Made by a program: the position numbers and the translations under genes. This document shows positions 58,929-64,000 of a DNA stretch of 64,000 nt, piece after piece. The DNA is from Pseudomonas asgharzadehiana (GTDB taxonomy: Bacteria; Pseudomonadota; Gammaproteobacteria; Pseudomonadales; Pseudomonadaceae): assembly GCF_019139815.1 (NCBI RefSeq), contig NZ_CP077079.1:4030001-4094000 (forward strand), read 5' to 3'. Below the pieces are notes generated by a model. It was given only the letters and a program-made list of their open reading frames with translations. It was not told where the DNA came from and searched no databases. Positions within the stretch are counted from its first letter, which is position 1. The number at the start of each line of letters is the position of its first letter.

Positions 58929-59029
58929 TGTGGGAGGGCGGTGCGACGATTCGACTTGCTCCCGATATAGATCAGTCAGTAACAGATACATTTACTGGCA
59001 CTCCCTCATCGGGAGCCCCCTCCCACATT
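58929..59029. repeat. REP copies, variant and shortened
   Basis: At 58929-58965 a different REP form, GTGGGAGGGCGGTGCGACGA followed by TTCGACTTGCTCCCGAT, in which extra bases separate the two halves of the usual core; and at 59007-59029 a shortened minus-oriented copy, ATCGGGAGCCCCCTCCCACA. Together they fill the gap between the porin gene and udh. Confidence 0.7.
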
Positions 59030-59092
59030 TTGACTCTCACTCGTCGGCAAGAGCGTTGACAACCTGGGGCTGCATCACAATACTTCGACACA

Positions 59093-59105
59093 GTCATACG
59101 ACAAC
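59093..59105. promoter_or_regulatory. Operator-like site GTCATACGACAAC before udh
   Basis: Located 25 bases before the udh ATG. It shares the GTCAT and TACGAC elements with the sites around the porin promoter (57523-57538 and 57582-57601). A common GntR-type regulator is inferred. Confidence 0.5.
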
Positions 59106-59129
59106 CTACAACAAAAATTTGGAATCCCC

Positions 59130-59948
59130 ATGACCACGACCACCCAAGCGCCCTTCAACCGCCTGCTCCTCACCGGCGCCGCCGGCGGCCTCGGCAAAGT
59201 CCTGCGCGAGCGCCTGCGCCCCTACGCCCACGTCCTGCGCCTGTCCGATATCGCCGCCATGGCCCCGGCTGCCGATGTTTCGGAAGAAGTCCAGCCCTGC
59301 GACCTCGCCGACAAACAAGCTGTGCATCACTTGGTCGAAGGCGTCGACGCCATCCTGCATTTCGGCGGTGTCTCGGTAGAGCGCCCATTTGAAGAAATCC
59401 TCGGCGCCAATATCAGCGGCACCTTCCACATCTACGAAGCCGCCCGCCGCCATGGCGTCAAACGCGTGATCTTCGCCAGTTCCAACCATGTGATCGGCTT
59501 CTACAAGCAAACCGAAACCATCGACGCCCACTCCCCTCGCCGCCCGGACAGCTACTACGGCCTGTCCAAGTCCTATGGCGAAGACATGGCCAGTTTCTAC
59601 TTCGACCGCTACGGCATCGAGACCGTGAGCATCCGCATCGGCTCCTCGTTCCCGCAGCCGCAGAACCGCCGCATGATGCATACCTGGCTGAGCTTCGATG
59701 ACCTCACCCAACTGCTCGAACGTGCGCTGTACACGCCAAATGTGGGCCACACCGTGGTCTACGGCGTGTCGGACAACCTCGCTACCTGGTGGGACAACCG
59801 CTACGCCGCGCACCTGGGTTTTGGACCCAAGGACAGCTCCGAAGTGTTCCGCGCCCAGGTCGAAGCCCAACCGCCGGTGCCCGCCGATGACCCGGCCGCG
59901 GTGTATCAGGGCGGTGCGTTCTGCGCAGCCGGGCCGTTTGGTGACTGA
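59130..59948 (+). CDS. udh: Uronate dehydrogenase
   Basis: A 272-residue short-chain dehydrogenase. The NAD-binding motif is TGAAGGLGK (residues 15-23), the catalytic pair is Tyr143 and Lys147 in YYGLSKSYGED, and the segment RIGSSFPQPQNRRMMHTWLS is characteristic of uronate dehydrogenases. It oxidises galacturonate and glucuronate to the aldaro-1,5-lactones. It is the first of two enzyme genes before the TRAP transporter, and the lactonase gene starts 30 bases after it. Confidence 0.93.
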   Translation: MTTTTQAPFNRLLLTGAAGGLGKVLRERLRPYAHVLRLSDIAAMAPAADVSEEVQPCDLADKQAVHHLVEGVDAILHFGGVSVERPFEEILGANISGTFHIYEAARRHGVKRVIFASSNHVIGFYKQTETIDAHSPRRPDSYYGLSKSYGEDMASFYFDRYGIETVSIRIGSSFPQPQNRRMMHTWLSFDDLTQLLERALYTPNVGHTVVYGVSDNLATWWDNRYAAHLGFGPKDSSEVFRAQVEAQPPVPADDPAAVYQGGAFCAAGPFGD

Positions 59949-59978
59949 GTTCACATCAACCCAAGGGAATGCGTTGCC

Positions 59979-60854
59979 ATGACTGCTGAATTGATCGTCG
60001 ATGCCCGCAACGCCGTGGGCGAATGCCCGGTGTGGGTGCCAGAGGAAAACGCGTTGTACTGGGTGGACATCCCCAATGGTCGCCTGCAACGCTGGAGCGC
60101 CGACAGCGGCCACCTCGCCGCGTGGAAAGCCCCGCAGATGCTGGCCTGCATCGCCCGCACCGAGGCGGGTAAGTGGGTCGCCGGCATGCAAACCGGTTTT
60201 TTCCAACTCACCCCGCACAACGACGGCAGCCTCGACACCGTGGCTTTGGCCAGCGTCGAGCACCCGCGTGAAGACATGCGCCTGAACGACGGCCGCTGCG
60301 ATCGCCAGGGCCGCTTCTGGGCCGGCAGCATGGTCTTGAACATGGGCAAAAATGCCGCCGAGGGCATCCTCTACCGCTATGCGTCAGGCTCAGCACCCCA
60401 CGCCCAACTGGATGGCTTCATCACCCTCAACGGCCTGGCCTTCAGCCCCGATGGCCGCACGATGTACGCCTCGGATTCGCACCCGCTGGTGCAACAGATC
60501 TGGGCTTTTGACTACGACATCGACACCGGCACGCCGTCCAATCGCCGCGTGTTCGTGGACATGCATAACCACCCTGGCCGCCCCGACGGCGCCGCGGTGG
60601 ACGCCGACGGCTGCTATTGGATCTGCGCCAACGACGCCGGGTTGATCCACCGTTTCACCCCTGACGGCCGGCTGGATCGCTCCCTCAGCGTGCCGGTGAA
60701 AAAACCCACCATGTGTGCCTTTGGCGGCAGTCGCCTGGACACCCTGTTCGTCACCTCGATCCGTGACGACCAAAGTGAAGAGTCATTGTCCGGCGGCGTG
60801 TTCGCCCTCAACCCCGGCGTCACCGGATTGCCGGAGCCCACCTTCACCCTCTAG
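59979..60854 (+). CDS. SMP-30/gluconolactonase-family lactonase
   Basis: A 291-residue six-bladed beta-propeller lactonase. Family signatures: the metal-binding Glu in AVGECPVWVPEENALYWVD, the Asn-Asp in DMRLNDGRCDRQGRFWAGSM, and LNGLAFSPDGRTMYASDS. In this position it should hydrolyse the galactaro- or glucaro-lactone made by Udh to the open aldarate. The dehydratases needed further along the pathway are not in the window. Confidence 0.9.
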   Translation: MTAELIVDARNAVGECPVWVPEENALYWVDIPNGRLQRWSADSGHLAAWKAPQMLACIARTEAGKWVAGMQTGFFQLTPHNDGSLDTVALASVEHPREDMRLNDGRCDRQGRFWAGSMVLNMGKNAAEGILYRYASGSAPHAQLDGFITLNGLAFSPDGRTMYASDSHPLVQQIWAFDYDIDTGTPSNRRVFVDMHNHPGRPDGAAVDADGCYWICANDAGLIHRFTPDGRLDRSLSVPVKKPTMCAFGGSRLDTLFVTSIRDDQSEESLSGGVFALNPGVTGLPEPTFTL

Positions 60855-60904
60855 CTGCATCGCTGTGCCTTGAATAAAAAAATAACAACACAGGAGACAC
60901 ACCC

Positions 60905-61867
60905 ATGGACTTCAAACGCACCTTGCTCGCCGCCGCAGTCTTCACCCTCAGCAGCGCCGCCCACGCGCTGGAAATCAAATTTGCCGATATCCACCCCGCC
61001 GGCTACCCCACCGTGGTTGCCGAAGAGAACATGGGCAAGGCACTGACGAAGGAAACCAACGGCGAACTGACCTTCAAGTACTTCCCTGGTGGTGTGCTCG
61101 GTTCCGAAAAAGAGGTGGTCGAACAGGCCCAGGTCGGCGCCGTGCAAATGACCCGCGTCAGCCTCGGCATTGTCGGGCCGGTGGTGCCCGATGTGAATGT
61201 GTTCAACCTGCCGTTCGTATTCCGTGACCAGGCGCACATGCGCAAGATCATCGACGGCGAGATCGGTGACGAAATCCTCGCCAAAATCACCAACTCCGAA
61301 TTCGGCCTGGTGGCCCTGGCCTGGATGGACGGCGGCACGCGCAACCTCTACACCAAGAAACCGGTGCGCAAAATCGAAGACCTCAAGAGCATGAAGATTC
61401 GCGTGCAGGGCAACCCGATCTTCATCGAAGCCTTCAACGCGATGGGCGCCAATGGCATCGCCATGGACACCGGCGAGATCTTCAGCGCCTTGCAGACCGG
61501 GGTCATCGACGGCGCGGAGAACAACCCGCCGACCATGCTCGAGCACAACCACTACCAGAACGCCAAGTACTACACCCTCACCGAACACCTGATCCTGCCC
61601 GAACCCATCGTGATGTCTAAAATCACCTGGAACAAACTCACCCCCGCCCAGCAAGACATGGTGAAAAAAGCCGCCAAGGCCGCCCAGGCCGATGAGCGCA
61701 CGCTGTGGGACGCCAAGTCCGCCAGCAGTGAGAAAAAACTCAAGGATGCCGGCGTCGAGTTCATCAGCGTCGACAAAAAACCCTTCTACGACGCCACCGC
61801 AGCGGTGCGGGCCAAGTACGGCGCGCCTTACGCCGACCTGATCAAGCGTATCGACGCCGTGCAGTAA
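60905..61867 (+). CDS. TRAP transporter solute-binding protein (DctP family)
   Basis: A 320-residue periplasmic binding protein. Signal peptide of about 20 residues ending AAHA, then LEIKFADIHPAGYPTV; the conserved arginine that pairs with substrate carboxylates is in MKIRVQGNPIFIEAF, and FSALQTGVIDGAENNPPT is the family signature. The setting suggests uronates (glucuronate/galacturonate) as ligands. It is followed by the small and large membrane subunits in the same operon. Confidence 0.93.
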   Translation: MDFKRTLLAAAVFTLSSAAHALEIKFADIHPAGYPTVVAEENMGKALTKETNGELTFKYFPGGVLGSEKEVVEQAQVGAVQMTRVSLGIVGPVVPDVNVFNLPFVFRDQAHMRKIIDGEIGDEILAKITNSEFGLVALAWMDGGTRNLYTKKPVRKIEDLKSMKIRVQGNPIFIEAFNAMGANGIAMDTGEIFSALQTGVIDGAENNPPTMLEHNHYQNAKYYTLTEHLILPEPIVMSKITWNKLTPAQQDMVKKAAKAAQADERTLWDAKSASSEKKLKDAGVEFISVDKKPFYDATAAVRAKYGAPYADLIKRIDAVQ

Positions 61868-61930
61868 CGCCCTCCTCTCTGACAAGGCCCGGCGCGGTGG
61901 GTACTGACGCGCCCGGTCACGGTGAACGCC

Positions 61931-62458
61931 ATGAAGAATTTACTGCTGCGCATCAACGACCGTATCTATATGACCTGTATCTGGGTCGCCGGCCTTTCGG
62001 TTCTCGGCGTCGCCCTGATCATCCCCTGGGGCATCTTCGCCCGCTACGTCCTGGGTACCGGCGCAAGCTGGCCGGAACCCACCGCTATCCTGCTGATGCT
62101 GGTGTTCACCTTTATCGGTGCCGCCGCCAGTTATCGCGCCGGCGCGCATATGTCGGTGGCCATGGTCGTTGACCGCCTGCCGCCCGCACAACGCCGCCTC
62201 GTCGGCATTTTCTCGCAACTGCTGATGGCGACCATCTGTCTGTTCATGGCCATTTGGGGCACCAAGCTGTGCCTGTCCACCTGGAACCAATTCATGAGTG
62301 CCATCCCCACCCTGCGCGTGGGCATCACCTACATGCCGATCCCTATCGGCGGTGTGTTGACGCTGATTTTTGTGGTGGAAAAACTCCTGCTCGGTGACCA
62401 GAGCAACCGTCGTGTGGTGCGCTTCGACCTCGTCGAAGAAAGTGAAGGGGCTGCGTGA
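61931..62458 (+). CDS. TRAP transporter small membrane subunit (DctQ family)
   Basis: A 175-residue protein with four predicted helices, of the DctQ family; GASWPEPTAILLMLVFTFIGAAASYRAG-type sequence in the middle (residues about 40-67) is characteristic. ATG 61931 was chosen; a GTG three codons upstream is possible. It lies between the binding-protein gene and the large permease gene, one base before the latter. Confidence 0.9.
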   Translation: MKNLLLRINDRIYMTCIWVAGLSVLGVALIIPWGIFARYVLGTGASWPEPTAILLMLVFTFIGAAASYRAGAHMSVAMVVDRLPPAQRRLVGIFSQLLMATICLFMAIWGTKLCLSTWNQFMSAIPTLRVGITYMPIPIGGVLTLIFVVEKLLLGDQSNRRVVRFDLVEESEGAA

Positions 62459-62459
62459 A

Positions 62460-63740
62460 ATGGATGCTTTAGTTCTGTTGGGCAGCTTTATCGCCTTGAT
62501 CCTGATCGGCATGCCGGTGGCCTACGCCCTGGGCTTGTCAGCGCTGATTGGCGCATGGTGGATCGACATCCCCTTCCAGGCCCTGATGATTCAGGTGGCC
62601 GGCGGCGTGAACAAGTTTTCGCTGATGGCGATCCCGTTCTTTGTGCTGGCCGGGGCGATCATGGCCGAGGGCGGCATGTCGCGGCGCCTGGTGGCGTTTG
62701 CCGGGGTGCTGGTGGGCTTCGTGCGCGGTGGCCTGTCCCTGGTGAATATCGTGGCCTCGACCTTTTTTGGCGCCATCTCGGGCTCGTCGGTGGCGGATAC
62801 CGCCTCGGTCGGCTCGGTGCTGATCCCGGAAATGGAACGGCGTGGCTACCCGCGTGAGTTCGCGACCGCCGTGACCGTCAGCGGCTCGGTGCAGGCGCTG
62901 TTGACGCCGCCCAGCCACAACTCGGTGCTCTACTCCCTGGCGGCCGGCGGCACGGTGTCCATCGCCTCGCTGTTCATGGCCGGCGTGGTCCCGGGCCTGT
63001 TGATGAGCGCGTGCCTGATGGTGCTGTGCCTGATCTTCGCGAAGAAACGCGACTACCCCAAAGGCGAAGTCATCCCCCTCAAGCAGGCGCTGAAAATTGC
63101 CGCCGATGCACTCTGGGGCCTGATGGCCATGGTGATCATTCTGGGCGGTATCCTCTCAGGGATCTTCACCGCCACTGAATCGGCCGCGATTGCCGTGTTG
63201 TGGGCGTTCTTCGTGACCATGTTTATCTACCGCGACTATAAGTGGAACGAACTGCCCAAGCTGATGCACCGCACGGTGCGCACCATTTCCATCGTGATGA
63301 TCCTGATCGCCTTCGCCGCCAGCTTCGGCTACATCATGACCCTGATGCAGATCCCGGCGAAGATCACCACGCTGTTCCTGACCCTGTCGGACAACCGCTA
63401 CGTGATCCTGATGTGCATCAACGTCATGCTGCTGTTGCTCGGCACGGTGATGGACATGGCGCCGCTGATCCTGATCCTCACGCCGATCCTGTTGCCGGTG
63501 GTGCTGGGTATCGGCGTCGACCCGGTGCACTTCGGCATGATCATGCTGGTGAACCTCGGCATCGGCCTGATCACCCCGCCGGTGGGCGCGGTGCTGTTCG
63601 TCGGCGCGGCAGTGGGCAAAACCACGATCGAGAAAACCGTGAAGGCGCTGCTGCCGTTTTACGCGGTGCTGTTCCTGATCCTGATAGCGGTGACCTACAT
63701 CCCGGCCTTGTCGCTGTGGCTGCCGAGTGTGGTGCTGTAA
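62460..63740 (+). CDS. TRAP transporter large permease subunit (DctM family)
   Basis: A 426-residue membrane protein with about 12 helices. DctM signatures include GGMSRRLVAFAGVLVGFVRGG, the STFFGAISGSSVADTASVGS segment and LGTVMDMAPLILILTPILLP. With DctQ it drives sodium-coupled uptake of the substrate delivered by the binding protein. ATG 62460 lies one base after the dctQ stop, where the conserved N-terminus begins. Confidence 0.94.
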   Translation: MDALVLLGSFIALILIGMPVAYALGLSALIGAWWIDIPFQALMIQVAGGVNKFSLMAIPFFVLAGAIMAEGGMSRRLVAFAGVLVGFVRGGLSLVNIVASTFFGAISGSSVADTASVGSVLIPEMERRGYPREFATAVTVSGSVQALLTPPSHNSVLYSLAAGGTVSIASLFMAGVVPGLLMSACLMVLCLIFAKKRDYPKGEVIPLKQALKIAADALWGLMAMVIILGGILSGIFTATESAAIAVLWAFFVTMFIYRDYKWNELPKLMHRTVRTISIVMILIAFAASFGYIMTLMQIPAKITTLFLTLSDNRYVILMCINVMLLLLGTVMDMAPLILILTPILLPVVLGIGVDPVHFGMIMLVNLGIGLITPPVGAVLFVGAAVGKTTIEKTVKALLPFYAVLFLILIAVTYIPALSLWLPSVVL

Positions 63741-63767
63741 ACCCGCTCTCAAGCACAAAGCAGATCA

Positions 63768-63800
63768 AATGTGGGAGGGGGCTTGCTCCCTCCCACAATT
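63768..63800. repeat. REP palindrome, perfect-hairpin form
   Basis: AAATGTGGGAGGG and CCCTCCCACAATT surround GGCTTGCT, the same symmetric form as at 11677-11708. It lies between the TRAP permease gene and the next gene of the cluster, so it could reduce read-through. Confidence 0.83.
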
Positions 63801-63838
63801 TGCCCCTGCCACCGTCCCCCTTCATCCGGCGAAAGACC

Positions 63839-64000
63839 ATGCCTTCAAACCTCATCGAAATCAGCGATCAACTCACACACCTCACCCTCGCCCCCGCCAT
63901 CGGCGGCAGCCTCGTCAACTGGACCGCACGCGCCACGGGCCAGCCGCTGTTGCGGCATAACGACCAGCAGGCATTGAACATCGGCCTGCCCGGCAAGCTG
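63839..64000 (+). CDS. Aldose 1-epimerase-like protein, 5' part
   Basis: Only the first 54 codons are inside the window. The translation begins MPSNLIEISDQLTHLTLAPA and continues to the window edge with GGSLVNWTARATGQPLLRH. This resembles the N-terminal strands of galactose-mutarotase-fold (aldose 1-epimerase) proteins, where IGGSL and the following segment are typical. In the uronate cluster such an enzyme could interconvert anomers of the imported sugar acid for Udh. The call rests on a short fragment and on context. Confidence 0.72.
   Translation, partial: MPSNLIEISDQLTHLTLAPAIGGSLVNWTARATGQPLLRHNDQQALNIGLPGKL

Overview
The window reads as chromosomal DNA of a Pseudomonas of the fluorescens group. 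The gene content is typical of the genus: liu leucine/isoprenoid catabolism, a PrrF-type iron sRNA, the tig-clpP-clpX-lon-hupB-ppiD block and OprD-type porins. Many intergenic gaps carry the short GC-rich palindromes (core GTGGGAGGGGGCTTGCTCCC) that are scattered through P. fluorescens genomes. No insertion sequence, prophage, integrase, plasmid gene or CRISPR array was found. Nearly all DNA is coding, with high-GC, Pseudomonas-like codon use throughout.

Layout. 0-4.5 kb: end of the liu operon (liuB', liuC, liuD), then an S24-fold repressor that has lost its self-cleavage residues, divergent from a small DUF3077-like gene. 4.5-4.7 kb: a Fur-box-driven PrrF-like sRNA. 5-12.5 kb: an M14 carboxypeptidase; a cytochrome b561/SrpA-like haem peroxidase pair facing an ECF sigma/anti-sigma pair, with the same GGAAT-N16-CGTCTC promoter on both strands; zapE; an LRR-protein kinase; a YebC paralogue. 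12.5-15.5 kb: a LysR regulator divergent from phnW-phnX (2-aminoethylphosphonate use). 15.6-28.3 kb: cytochrome b561, a PLP deaminase/desulfhydrase, fadH, a nitrilase-fold protein without its nucleophile, an AraC regulator, a 28-residue sORF, a MarR regulator with a stand-alone pyruvate-dehydrogenase-type E1, a DUF2242 lipoprotein, and a LysR/MFS pair.

28.3-41.5 kb is the housekeeping core, read mostly on the minus strand: four tRNA genes, tig, clpP, clpX, lon (with a heat-shock-type promoter), hupB and ppiD. folD, a D,D-endopeptidase and several small envelope proteins follow. Between hupB and ppiD lies an unexplained segment able to fold into a three-way junction. No REP palindrome occurs between about 22 and 47.5 kb.

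41.6-47.5 kb is a complete tripartite RND efflux operon in the order permease-adaptor-outer membrane channel. 47.6-56.1 kb holds reductive pyrimidine catabolism: NCS1 importer, dihydropyrimidine dehydrogenase PreT-PreA, dihydropyrimidinase, N-carbamoyl-beta-alanine hydrolase and a TetR/RutR-like regulator. 56.2-57.4 kb is copC-copD. 57.6-64 kb is an oxidative uronate (galacturonate/glucuronate) cluster: OprD-type porin, uronate dehydrogenase, SMP-30 lactonase, a DctPQM-type TRAP transporter and the start of an aldose-1-epimerase-like gene. Shared operator-like sites precede the porin and the dehydrogenase.

All functions come from reading motifs and context. No alignment or database search was run.
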